In this document: in pieces, positions 56,993-64,000 of the stretch
How positions within the stretch are numbered: position 1 is the stretch's first letter
How the letters are laid out: each line of letters begins with the position of its first letter
Source: Arthrobacter alpinus
GTDB taxonomy: Bacteria; Actinomycetota; Actinomycetes; Actinomycetales; Micrococcaceae
Length of the DNA stretch: 64,000 nucleotides
Reading direction: 5' to 3'
NCBI RefSeq assembly: GCF_001294625.1
Contig: NZ_CP012677.1
Location: 1,736,001-1,800,000 of the forward strand
Notes under the pieces: model-generated
Told to the model about the DNA's origin: nothing
What the model saw: only the letters and a program-made list of their open reading frames with translations
Databases searched by the model: none
Position numbers and translations under genes: made by a program

Positions 56993-58282
56993 CTACGCCC
57001 GGATCTGGCCTTCACCCTGGACGATCCATTTGGTGGTGGTCAATTCGCCCAGTCCCATGGGGCCGCGGGCGTGCAGCTTCTGTGTGGAGATGCCCACCTC
57101 CGCCCCGAGTCCCAGCTCTGAACCATCGGTGAAACGGGTGCTGGCGTTGACGATGACGGCCGCCGAATCAATTTCGGCGATAAACCTCTCAGCGTTGGCA
57201 AGATCGTTGGTCAGGATCGCCTCGGTGTGGCCGGTGCTCCATGTACGGATGTGCTTGATGGCGTCGGGGAGTGAATCAACCATCTTCACGGCCAGGTCAA
57301 GGTCCATGTACTCGGTGGCCCAGTCCTCATCCGTGGCGGGGAACCCTGTAACGCCCGCCGGGAGCACCGCCTGTACCCGTTCATCCACATGAAGTCTCAC
57401 ACCGGCGTCGGACAACGCTTTCAAGACAGCCGGCAGGACGGTGGCGTCCTTGTGCACCAGGAGTGTCTCCACCGTGTTGCAGACGCTGGGGCGCTGGGTT
57501 TTGGAATTGAGTAAAATCTCCACGCACATGTCCTCAGGGGCACTGCTGTCAATGAAGATGTGCACATTGCCTTCGCCGGTCTCAATGACGGGCACGGACG
57601 CGTTCCGGACCACTGTCTGGATGAGCTCGCGCCCGCCGCGCGGAATCAGGACATCCACTTCTCCGCGTGCGCGCATCAGCACGTTGGCGCCCTCACGGCC
57701 ATACTTGTCCACCGATTGCACGGCATCCGCCGGGAGGCCGACAGCGTCAAGCGCGTCGCGCAGGATGGTCAAAAGGGCTTCGTTGGTGTGGGCCGCGGCA
57801 GTCCCGCCGCGCAGCACCACGGCATTGCCGCTCTTGAGAGCCAGACCGGCAATGTCTACGGTGACGTTGGGGCGTGCCTCGTAGATGGCTGCCACCACGC
57901 CCAAGGGGACGTTGACCTGGCGCATGCGCAGGCCGTTGGGCAGGGTCGCACCGCGCACCACGTTGCCAACAGGGTCAGGCAGGGTGGCGAGGTTTTCCAA
58001 CGCATCAGCCAGCCCCTGGACCCGCTGTTTTGTCAGTGTGAGCCGGTCAAGCATGGCAGCCGAGGTGCCGTTGGCTTTGCCGGCCGCCAGGTCCTGAAGG
58101 TTAGCGGCCAAGATTCGGTCCTGGTTGGCGAGGAGCGCCTCGGCAATGGCCCGCAAGCCCTTGTCCTTCCACGCACGGTTGGCGCCGGCCATGCGACGCG
58201 AAGCGCGCCGGGCACGTGCCAAGATGGCGTGGACGTCATCGGAAAGCTGCGTGGCGCTTTGTTCAACAATCTGCTCGGTCAT
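56993..58282 (-). CDS. proA: Gamma-glutamyl phosphate reductase
   Basis: 429 residues of the aldehyde-dehydrogenase superfamily. The catalytic Cys is in KTQRPSVCNTVETLLVH, and EARPNVTVDIAGLALKSGNAVVLRGG and IPRGGRELIQ are conserved. It reduces gamma-glutamyl phosphate to glutamate semialdehyde in proline synthesis. It is downstream of proB on the same strand with 20 bases between, giving a proBA operon. Confidence 0.96.
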   Translation of the reverse strand: MTEQIVEQSATQLSDDVHAILARARRASRRMAGANRAWKDKGLRAIAEALLANQDRILAANLQDLAAGKANGTSAAMLDRLTLTKQRVQGLADALENLATLPDPVGNVVRGATLPNGLRMRQVNVPLGVVAAIYEARPNVTVDIAGLALKSGNAVVLRGGTAAAHTNEALLTILRDALDAVGLPADAVQSVDKYGREGANVLMRARGEVDVLIPRGGRELIQTVVRNASVPVIETGEGNVHIFIDSSAPEDMCVEILLNSKTQRPSVCNTVETLLVHKDATVLPAVLKALSDAGVRLHVDERVQAVLPAGVTGFPATDEDWATEYMDLDLAVKMVDSLPDAIKHIRTWSTGHTEAILTNDLANAERFIAEIDSAAVIVNASTRFTDGSELGLGAEVGISTQKLHARGPMGLGELTTTKWIVQGEGQIRA

Positions 58283-58302
58283 GGCCCTAGTCTAGGGCAC
58301 AC

Positions 58303-59454
58303 CTAGTTGTTGAGCAGGACCAGGTCATCCACGTGAACCACTTCGCGTTCGTACTGACGACCCAATTCCTTGGCGAGGTCCTTGGTGGAGCGTCCCAGCA
58401 TTTGCGGCAGATCCCCGCACGGGTAGTTCACCAGGCCGCGCGCAATCACGTGCCCGGCGGAATCGGCGATCTCCACGGCGTCCCCCGCTTCAAAGTCTCC
58501 GGTGACCGCGACGATGCCAGCGGGCAAAAGCGACTTGTGCCGTTCACTCACGGCCCGAATGGCGCCGTCGTCGAGCACCAGTCGCCCGCGAATGTCCGCC
58601 AGGTGTGCCAGCCACAGCATCCTCACGGGACGTTTGTTGCCGTTGATGCTGAACCAGGTTCCCACGTCCTCGCCAGCGAGTGCGGCCGCAGCGTTCCCGG
58701 TGGAGGTGACCAGGGCGGGGATGCCGGTCTCGGCGGCAATCAGTGCCGCCTGTACCTTGGTCGCCATCCCACCGGTGCCGATGCCTGCTGCGCCAGCCGT
58801 GCCGATGACAATGCCTTCGAGGTCTTCCGGAGAATCCACCTTGGCGATGCGTTGAGCACCCTGCGACGGCGGTCCGTCGTAAAGGGCATCCACATCCGAG
58901 AGCAGTACCAGGGCATCAGCCTTCACCAGGTGGGCTACCAGGGCGGCCAAACGGTCGTTGTCACCAAAACGGATCTCGTGGGTTGCCACCGTGTCATTTT
59001 CGTTGACGATCGGCACTACGCCCAGGTGCAACAGCCGCTCCAACGCACGGTGCGCGTTGACGTACTGGTGGCGCCGAGTCAAGTCCTCCGCCGTCAGCAA
59101 AACCTGTGAAACAACTACACCATGGCCAATGAAGGCATGATTGTAGTGGGCCATCAGCAGGCCCTGGCCCACGCTGGCCGCAGCCTGTTGCGTGGCCAGG
59201 TCCTTGGGGCGCCGGGCCAGACCAAGCGGGCGCAACCCGGCTGCGATGGCACCGGAGGAAACCAAAATGACCTCCGCCCCAGCCAGACGGCGTTTGGCCA
59301 GCACTTCAACCAAACTATTCAGTGCCGGCACTGAGATTCCGCCGGCCACACTCGTCAACGACGACGAACCAACCTTGACCACGATCCGCGCCGCTGAGGC
59401 GATCGACGAACGTGAACCGCCAGCGGACAGAACCGTTTCCCCGTGTGAGCCCAT
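58303..59454 (-). CDS. proB: Glutamate 5-kinase
   Basis: 383 residues. Amino-acid kinase fold: RIVVKVGSSSLT, ILVSSGAIAAG, NENDTVATHEIRFGDNDRLAALVA, SDVDALYDGPP, GTGGMATKVQAA, and a C-terminal PUA domain (GDAVEIADSAGHVIARGLVNY). It phosphorylates glutamate for proline synthesis and is feedback-inhibited by proline in the family. The frame is open to 59700, but the earlier codons lie in obgE; ATG 59454 gives the normal N-terminus, though AGAAGG sits right next to it. Confidence 0.94.
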   Translation of the reverse strand: MGSHGETVLSAGGSRSSIASAARIVVKVGSSSLTSVAGGISVPALNSLVEVLAKRRLAGAEVILVSSGAIAAGLRPLGLARRPKDLATQQAAASVGQGLLMAHYNHAFIGHGVVVSQVLLTAEDLTRRHQYVNAHRALERLLHLGVVPIVNENDTVATHEIRFGDNDRLAALVAHLVKADALVLLSDVDALYDGPPSQGAQRIAKVDSPEDLEGIVIGTAGAAGIGTGGMATKVQAALIAAETGIPALVTSTGNAAAALAGEDVGTWFSINGNKRPVRMLWLAHLADIRGRLVLDDGAIRAVSERHKSLLPAGIVAVTGDFEAGDAVEIADSAGHVIARGLVNYPCGDLPQMLGRSTKDLAKELGRQYEREVVHVDDLVLLNN

Positions 59455-59458
59455 CCTT

Positions 59459-61051
59459 CTAGGACGCACCACCTTCAGCGTCGAGCTCCGCTTGAATGAC
59501 GGCAGCCTTGCTGTGCTTGGGGTTGGTTGATTCGGTCCAGATACCGGCTTTACGCTCCGACTCAAGTTCCGCGCGGGCTGCCGCCTTGGCGTCACGGCGG
59601 TCCTGCTGCTCTTCACGCTTCTGCGCCCTGGTGGGGCGGTCGCCCAAGTCGAGCAGTCGCAGATCGGTGCCGCGAGGGGCAGCCAAATGCTCGGCGCCAC
59701 CCATCATGGTGGGCTCCCAGTCGAAGATCATACCGCCGTCTTCACCAATGATGACGGTGTCCCCGGGTGTGGCACCGGCCTTGAACAGGCCAGCTTCCAC
59801 GCCAGCCTTGGCCAGGCGGTCCGCCAAATAGCCAATGGCTTCCTCGTTCTGGAAGTCCGTCTGATGCACCCAACGCTCAGGCTTTTCGCCCAAGACCCGG
59901 TACAGCGGCTGCAGGTTCTTCTCTTCCCTGCGGATGGTGAAGGCTGTTTCGTTGACGGCGCGGGGGCGCAACACCACAGGTTTTGCCTTGAGCGGCGCGC
60001 TGGCGATGGCGTCGCGGGCGCTCTGAACGATCTCGGCCATGGCAAAACCGAGCTGGCGCAGGCCTTCGTGGCTCGTGGCGGAGATTTCAAAGACCCGGTA
60101 GCCTCGGGATTCAAGGTCACCCTTGACAAATTCGGCCATGTCCCGGCCGTCTGGGGAATCAATCTTGTTCAACGCCACCAGCTTCGGGCGCTGATTCAGG
60201 GGCACCACGTCGCCGTCGGATCCGGCGAAGCTCATGTCTACGGCGTAGTTGTCCAGTTCACGTTCAATCACGGCCAGATCCGAGAGTGGGTCCCTGTCGG
60301 CTTCCAGCGTGGCGCAGTCAAGGACGTGCACCAGGGCTGCGCAACGCTCCACGTGGCGCAGGAAGTGGTGACCTAGGCCCTTGCCTTCGCTGGCACCTTC
60401 GATCAGGCCCGGAACATCGGCGATGGTGAAGCGGACGTCCCCTGACTGCACCACGCCCAGGTTAGGGATCAAGGTGGTGAAGGGGTAGTCAGCGATCTTG
60501 GGCCTTGCCGCCGACATCGCAGCAATCAGGCTGGACTTGCCGGCGGAGGGGAAACCTACCAACGCGATGTCGGCTATGGATTTCAGCTCTAGGACGATGT
60601 CCCGCTCGTCGCCATCCACACCCAGCAAAGCAAAGCCGGGCGCCTTACGTTTTTGTGAAGACAGGGCCGCGTTACCGAGTCCGCCTTGGCCGCCGGCTGC
60701 TGCAACAAATTCGGTGCCCTCGCCCACCAAATCGGCAATGACATTGCCGGCTTTGTCCTTCACGACGGTTCCGTCGGGGACGTTCAGGATCAGGGTTTCC
60801 CCGATCTTGCCGTCACGCCAGTCACCCATGCCCGGGCCACCGTTGGTGCCGTGGCGGTGCGGTGCGTGGTGGTAGTCAAGGAGCGTGGTGGTCTGGGCGC
60901 TCACGCGCAAGATGACGTTGCCGCCATCGCCGCCCTTGCCGCCGTCGGGACCACCCAGGGGCTTAAACTTTTCGCGTTTTACCGAGACGCAGCCATGGCC
61001 ACCTGTCCCGCCGGATACGTGTAATACAACCCGGTCAACAAAGCTGGCCAA
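59459..61051 (-). CDS. obgE: GTPase Obg
   Basis: 530 residues: glycine-rich Obg fold (about residues 1-158), the G domain with P-loop GFPSAGKSS (about 168-176), switch [18 protein letters not shown] and NKID ([10 protein letters not shown]), then the OCT domain and an Arg/Glu/Lys-rich tail ([14 protein letters not shown]). Obg acts in ribosome assembly and growth control. It follows rpmA, in the rplU-rpmA-obgE order typical of bacteria. Its TAG lies 4 bases before the proB start. Confidence 0.96.
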   Translation of the reverse strand: MASFVDRVVLHVSGGTGGHGCVSVKREKFKPLGGPDGGKGGDGGNVILRVSAQTTTLLDYHHAPHRHGTNGGPGMGDWRDGKIGETLILNVPDGTVVKDKAGNVIADLVGEGTEFVAAAGGQGGLGNAALSSQKRKAPGFALLGVDGDERDIVLELKSIADIALVGFPSAGKSSLIAAMSAARPKIADYPFTTLIPNLGVVQSGDVRFTIADVPGLIEGASEGKGLGHHFLRHVERCAALVHVLDCATLEADRDPLSDLAVIERELDNYAVDMSFAGSDGDVVPLNQRPKLVALNKIDSPDGRDMAEFVKGDLESRGYRVFEISATSHEGLRQLGFAMAEIVQSARDAIASAPLKAKPVVLRPRAVNETAFTIRREEKNLQPLYRVLGEKPERWVHQTDFQNEEAIGYLADRLAKAGVEAGLFKAGATPGDTVIIGEDGGMIFDWEPTMMGGAEHLAAPRGTDLRLLDLGDRPTRAQKREEQQDRRDAKAAARAELESERKAGIWTESTNPKHSKAAVIQAELDAEGGAS

Positions 61052-61170
61052 TGGATTCTCCTTGATTAGTACTACTTTGATTCACACTGCAGTTGCACAC
61101 TTATTCTAGTCCGCTGGAGGGACTGTGGCCTGGTGCCGGCCACACGCAAAAACACGGCGTGTTAAAACAC

Positions 61171-61200
61171 AGTGGAGCGAGCCAGGCGGCCCGCTCCACT
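61171..61200 (-). terminator. Hairpin after rpmA
   Basis: 9-bp stem (61171-61179 with 61192-61200) with GC-rich loop, 17 bases after the rpmA stop, followed on the minus strand by TGTTTT. Could attenuate obgE transcription. Confidence 0.65.
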
Positions 61201-61216
61201 CGCGAAAACTTTGCTA

Positions 61217-61474
61217 TTAGACCGCAGCTGCGACGATGTTCACGACGCGTCGTCCGCGACGCTGACCGAACTCGACCGCGCCTGCATCCAAGGCGAACAA
61301 TGTATCGTCCTTGCCACGACCAACACCCTCACCGGGGTGGAAGTGGGTGCCGCGCTGACGAACGATGATTTCGCCTGCCTTGACAACCTGACCGCCGAAG
61401 CGCTTTACACCCAAGTACTGAGCGTTTGAATCACGACCGTTGCGAGTGGAACTCGCACCCTTTTTATGTGCCAT
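61217..61474 (-). CDS. rpmA: 50S ribosomal protein L27
   Basis: 85 residues: [31 protein letters not shown], the L27 signature, with [21 protein letters not shown]. The N-terminal tail (MAHKKG) reaches the peptidyl-transferase centre. Start and length are standard; it lies 60 bases after rplU and before obgE. Confidence 0.97.
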   Translation of the reverse strand: MAHKKGASSTRNGRDSNAQYLGVKRFGGQVVKAGEIIVRQRGTHFHPGEGVGRGKDDTLFALDAGAVEFGQRRGRRVVNIVAAAV

Positions 61475-61534
61475 TTGAAATGCCTACCTTTTGACTAAAA
61501 GTAACTGTGAAAGAGGACCTACTACGACGCGCAA

Positions 61535-61843
61535 TTACGCGATCGAGGTGATCTTGACCTTGGACAGTTCCTGACGGTGGCCCTGACGCTTCTTGTAACC
61601 GGTCTTGTTCTTGAACTTCTGGATGACGATCTTCGGTCCACGAAGATCCTCCAACTTCTCAGCCGTAACCTTCACATTAGCCAGGTCCTTTGCGGCGGTG
61701 GTGATTTTCTCACCATCAACCAGCAGCAAAGCGGGCAGCTCAAGCGTGCTGCCGACTCCACCGGGGACGCGGTTCATGGTCACGTGGTCTCCAACGGAAA
61801 CCTTTTCTTGACGGCCGCCTGCGCGGACAATCGCGTACACCAC
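61535..61843 (-). CDS. rplU: 50S ribosomal protein L21
   Basis: 102 residues: [25 protein letters not shown] at the start and [25 protein letters not shown] at the end. Binds 23S rRNA. GTG at 61843 is preferred over the GTG at 61855, as other L21 proteins begin (M)VYAIVR. No rne/rng gene lies upstream; the next gene is thiD-tenA. Confidence 0.95.
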   Translation of the reverse strand: MVYAIVRAGGRQEKVSVGDHVTMNRVPGGVGSTLELPALLLVDGEKITTAAKDLANVKVTAEKLEDLRGPKIVIQKFKNKTGYKKRQGHRQELSKVKITSIA

Positions 61844-62158
61844 TGGGGAACTCACTTCTCTCGACGTTATTACAAAGAATTAATGTGCCTCAACGCCGTG
61901 GACCTCAATGGAGTTCTACCATGGAGTGGTTGCCCTAAGTGTTGGCGTAAGCACCGAAGATCAAGAATACGCTAACTCTTGCCCCGGCCGCAAATGAGAC
62001 TGATTCCGTACCGCTGGGATCGGTCAGGGCGAACATTCATCCGCCTGTTCCAATCCCGCTCAACGGAACCGTGCACCACTACTTTAGCGTGCTTTGGCGC
62101 CAACAGTTTCCCATACGCGTTTCCCGGGCCGTGTCGTGTGCTACTGATGCCAGTGGCG
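61844..62158. other. 315-base region upstream of rplU without a recognised gene
   Basis: It should hold the rplU-rpmA promoter and 5' leader. No ribonuclease E gene, which often precedes rplU in this group, and no L21-leader-like motif that I can name. An open frame with low-plausibility protein (64 codons after VINATG) crosses the start of this stretch and is not called. Confidence 0.4.
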
Positions 62159-63748
62159 TTAATCACGTGCGACCCTGTGCGGGGTGCTGTCAGCGTGCAG
62201 ACGTGGCGCATCAAAGAAGTCCACTTCGAACTGGGCGGAGTGCGCAAATGCCGCCCGCATCCGCTGGCGCTCACGCTCCGATCCCCGGCGTGCGGCGGCA
62301 TCGGCAATCTCCACGGCCGTCCTGGTGGCCTCGGCGAATTCCTCGTCGGCATACGTTGCAAGCCACTCGCCGTACGGGTGTGCACCCTCCCGCCCGGAAC
62401 CGACGGCGTCCAAGGCTACCGTGCCGACGCCGTCAAAGATTTCCTTTTCGGCGGCCACAAATTGTGCGTGCAGGACCCTGCCCACCTCCGCGTACAGCCA
62501 ATAGCAGGGCAGCACCGCTGCCACCACTTCCCCATAGCTGCCGCTGAAGGCCGCCGCTGCCAGATGGTCAACGTAGTGCTTAGTCACAGGCCCCATCAGG
62601 TGCTTGTGCGGGTTTTTGGACAACCACACCTTGTGCAGTTCCAGCTCTACCGCGAGGCAATTTTGTGCGCCCTGAGCCCAAAAGCGTTGCTCCTCCTCGG
62701 TGGGAGCGAGGGCGCTGGCATGGGCCAGGACACGCGAATATGCGCCAAGGTAGAGCGCGTCCTGGACCAGATAGTAGCCAAAGTGTTCGCGCGGCAGCGT
62801 CCCCGCGAGTAGTTCCTTGATGAAATCGAGTTCAAAGATGGCCGCCCGCTGCCCGGAAATCTCGGCCCACAGGCTGGCACTGAACTCGCCACCCTGAGGC
62901 GCCGCGGTCGCCCACAGCGCATGAAAGTGATTCAGTGGGCCCCTGCCCTGCCCAACATTTAGTTCGCCGGAGGCCTGTAACGCTTGCGTCAGCCAGGCCT
63001 TGGCCTTCCCCACGCTTGCGGACCATTCCCCGGTTTGCGCCTGCAACGTGGCCACGGCAGCCGAGAGCGTGCACCCTGTGCCATGTGTGTTGGCAGTGTC
63101 CACCCGTGCCGCGGTGAATTCAACCAGCGAACCGTCCGGGGCAATGAGCGCGTCCGGGCAAACATCCGAGGCAAGGTGCCCACCCTTGACCAACACCTGG
63201 ACGTTCCTGGCCGCGGCCAATATTTTGCCTTGATGGAGGGCTTCCTCCCACGTGCGGGCTTCCGGCTCGCTCACCAACACTGCCAGCTCGGGCAGGTTGG
63301 GTGTGACCAGGTGTGTGTGGGCCAACAGCTCGAGGAGAGCCTCCCTAGCCTCTCCTGAAATCAGCGAATCCCCGCTGCTTGCCACCATGACCGGGTCAAG
63401 GACCACCACGGCAGGCCGGGTTTCCTCCAGCCAGTCCCCTACAGCCCTGATCACCTCCGCATTGGCCAGCATGCCGATCTTGACGCTGTCAATGGCGATG
63501 TCCTCGCTGAGTGCTTCCAACTGCTGCATGAGGAAGTCCACGGGTGGGATGTGAACGCTGCGCACACCCTGCGTGTTTTGCGCCGTCAACGCCGTGATTA
63601 CGGTCATTGCGTACCCGCCATGGGCACTGATGGCCTTGATGTCCGCCTGGATGCCGGCGCCTCCGGAAGGGTCGGAGCCGGCAATGCTCAGCACTCGCGG
63701 ATGGTCGGGACGGCCCTGGAAAGGTGTGGTTAAAGTGTCGTACGTCAA
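62159..63748 (-). CDS. thiD: Bifunctional HMP/HMP-phosphate kinase (ThiD) with TenA thiaminase-like domain
   Basis: 529 residues. The N-terminal half (about 1-265) is ThiD: AGSDPSGGAGIQADI, VLDPVMVASSGD and the GTGCTLSAAVA motif. The C-terminal half (about 290-529) is TenA-like: DFIKELLAGTLPREHFGYYLVQD, AYSRVLAHASALAP, HLMGPVTKHYVDHLAAAAFSGSYGEVVAAVLPCYWLYAEV. ThiD phosphorylates hydroxymethylpyrimidine; TenA hydrolyses aminopyrimidine or thiamin for salvage. TTG at 63748 has GAAGGGA seven bases upstream; the Shine-Dalgarno is within the TPP riboswitch. The fusion is known in other bacteria. Confidence 0.93.
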   Translation of the reverse strand: MTYDTLTTPFQGRPDHPRVLSIAGSDPSGGAGIQADIKAISAHGGYAMTVITALTAQNTQGVRSVHIPPVDFLMQQLEALSEDIAIDSVKIGMLANAEVIRAVGDWLEETRPAVVVLDPVMVASSGDSLISGEAREALLELLAHTHLVTPNLPELAVLVSEPEARTWEEALHQGKILAAARNVQVLVKGGHLASDVCPDALIAPDGSLVEFTAARVDTANTHGTGCTLSAAVATLQAQTGEWSASVGKAKAWLTQALQASGELNVGQGRGPLNHFHALWATAAPQGGEFSASLWAEISGQRAAIFELDFIKELLAGTLPREHFGYYLVQDALYLGAYSRVLAHASALAPTEEEQRFWAQGAQNCLAVELELHKVWLSKNPHKHLMGPVTKHYVDHLAAAAFSGSYGEVVAAVLPCYWLYAEVGRVLHAQFVAAEKEIFDGVGTVALDAVGSGREGAHPYGEWLATYADEEFAEATRTAVEIADAAARRGSERERQRMRAAFAHSAQFEVDFFDAPRLHADSTPHRVARD

Positions 63749-63753
63749 AAGGA

Positions 63754-63834
63754 CATCCCTTCGCCGGTATTAACCGGGCAGGTTCAACGGGTCTTTTCTC
63801 AGCCGGACCGATTGTCTAGGCACCCCGTGTCGAT
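63754..63834 (-). promoter_or_regulatory. TPP riboswitch (THI element) controlling thiD-tenA
   Basis: On the minus strand the conserved THI features are present in order: ACACGGGGTGCC, CGGCTGAGAAAAGACCC, TTGAACCTGC and CCGGTTAATACCGGCGAAGGGA. The last bases are the Shine-Dalgarno of the TTG start, so thiamin diphosphate probably blocks translation. Boundaries approximate. Confidence 0.93.
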
Positions 63835-63867
63835 CTCCACCCTAGCCTTCCGCCGCCCACTTAAAAA

Positions 63868-63935
63868 ACCAGGTACCAGAAGCTGCCTTCCGTCAACTGA
63901 ACCACGTTGCTGGAAAGGCGTTTCTGGTACCTGGT
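63868..63935 (-). terminator. Large hairpin terminator upstream of the TPP riboswitch
   Basis: Outer 14-bp stem ACCAGGTACCAGAA/TTCTGGTACCTGGT (63868-63881 with 63922-63935) enclosing a second imperfect stem (GCCTT... with AAAGGC), with an A run at 63863-63868 that becomes a T run on the minus strand. It ends the transcript of the gene that stops at 63948. Confidence 0.85.
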
Positions 63936-63947
63936 GCCGACGTTCGG

Positions 63948-64000
63948 CTAGAGTTCGGAGGCTGGAACCCCGACACCGAGCATGATGATGGGCGCCGCGT
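63948..64000 (-). CDS. Unidentified gene, 3' end only
   Basis: The last 17 codons read ...APIIMLGVGVPASEL and stop at TAG 63948-63950; the start is beyond the right edge. Hydrophobic Met/Leu/Val run suggests the end of a membrane protein, but nothing more can be said. Its terminator lies just downstream. Confidence 0.4.
   Translation of the reverse strand, partial: AAPIIMLGVGVPASEL

Noticed and set aside
61972..62385. Open frame overlapping thiD on the same strand
   Set aside because: Its protein is unlike known families and is out of frame with the clearly coding TenA domain.

Overview
The window is chromosomal DNA of a high-GC Gram-positive actinobacterium, most likely an Arthrobacter-type member of the Micrococcaceae. 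The evidence is the gene content and order (yajC-ruvBAC-yebC-pdxT; thrS-HIT-pgsA; nadD-rsfS; proA-proB-obgE-rpmA-rplU; nrdHIEF), mycothiol-dependent enzymes (mycoredoxin, S-hydroxymethyl-mycothiol dehydrogenase), frequent GTG/TTG starts and AAGGAG-type ribosome binding sites. I found no phage, transposase, integrase or CRISPR array. Most of the window is ordinary core chromosome with a few decayed genes and some regulatory sequence.

Region by region. 1-4.2 kb (minus strand): yajC fragment, ruvB, ruvA, ruvC (apparently a CTG start), yebC, pdxT. 4.3-7.8 kb (plus): an 894-residue asparagine synthetase fused to a CofE-like (F420-0:glutamate ligase family) domain, then a GNAT acetyltransferase. 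7.8-8.7 kb: a dapA-family pseudogene with three frameshifts. 8.8-17 kb (minus): pdxS, a phosphatidylinositol-phosphate-synthase-like gene, HIT protein, thrS, error-prone polymerase dnaE2 and a DUF6504-like partner. 17.2-19.7 kb (plus): GNAT, LCP-family protein, small membrane protein. 19.7-22.6 kb: SRAP protein, then a mycothiol module (mycoredoxin, formaldehyde dehydrogenase, MBL hydrolase). 22.6-28 kb: lipoate-ligase-like protein, thioesterase, DedA protein, acyl-CoA synthetase, methyltransferase, NUDIX protein. 28-32.4 kb (minus): class Ib ribonucleotide reductase nrdH, nrdI, nrdE, nrdF with hairpins at two junctions. 32.4-38.3 kb: MFS transporter and LysR regulator (divergent), SRPBCC protein, aldehyde dehydrogenase, DUF222/HNH protein. 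38.4-42.1 kb (minus): metF-metE with a structured leader. 42.2-47.4 kb (minus): MoxR/DUF58/von Willebrand operon. 47.5-53 kb: small ORF, ROK regulator, RsmC-like methyltransferase, frameshifted aquaglyceroporin, YchJ protein, FadR-type regulator, two tRNA-Ala genes. 53.1-63.8 kb (minus): histidine phosphatase, rsfS, Pro/Ala-rich membrane-anchored protein, nadD, proA, proB, obgE, rpmA, rplU, and a ThiD-TenA fusion under a TPP riboswitch. A gene 3' end closes the window.

I cannot claim a new defence or mobile system. The observations most worth following are the AsnB-CofE fusion, the ruvC start, the metF leader, and the absence of usual neighbours (PIM genes by pgsA, imuB by dnaE2, rne by rplU). 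Operon neighbours, start choices and riboswitch limits were read by eye; no alignment or folding was computed.
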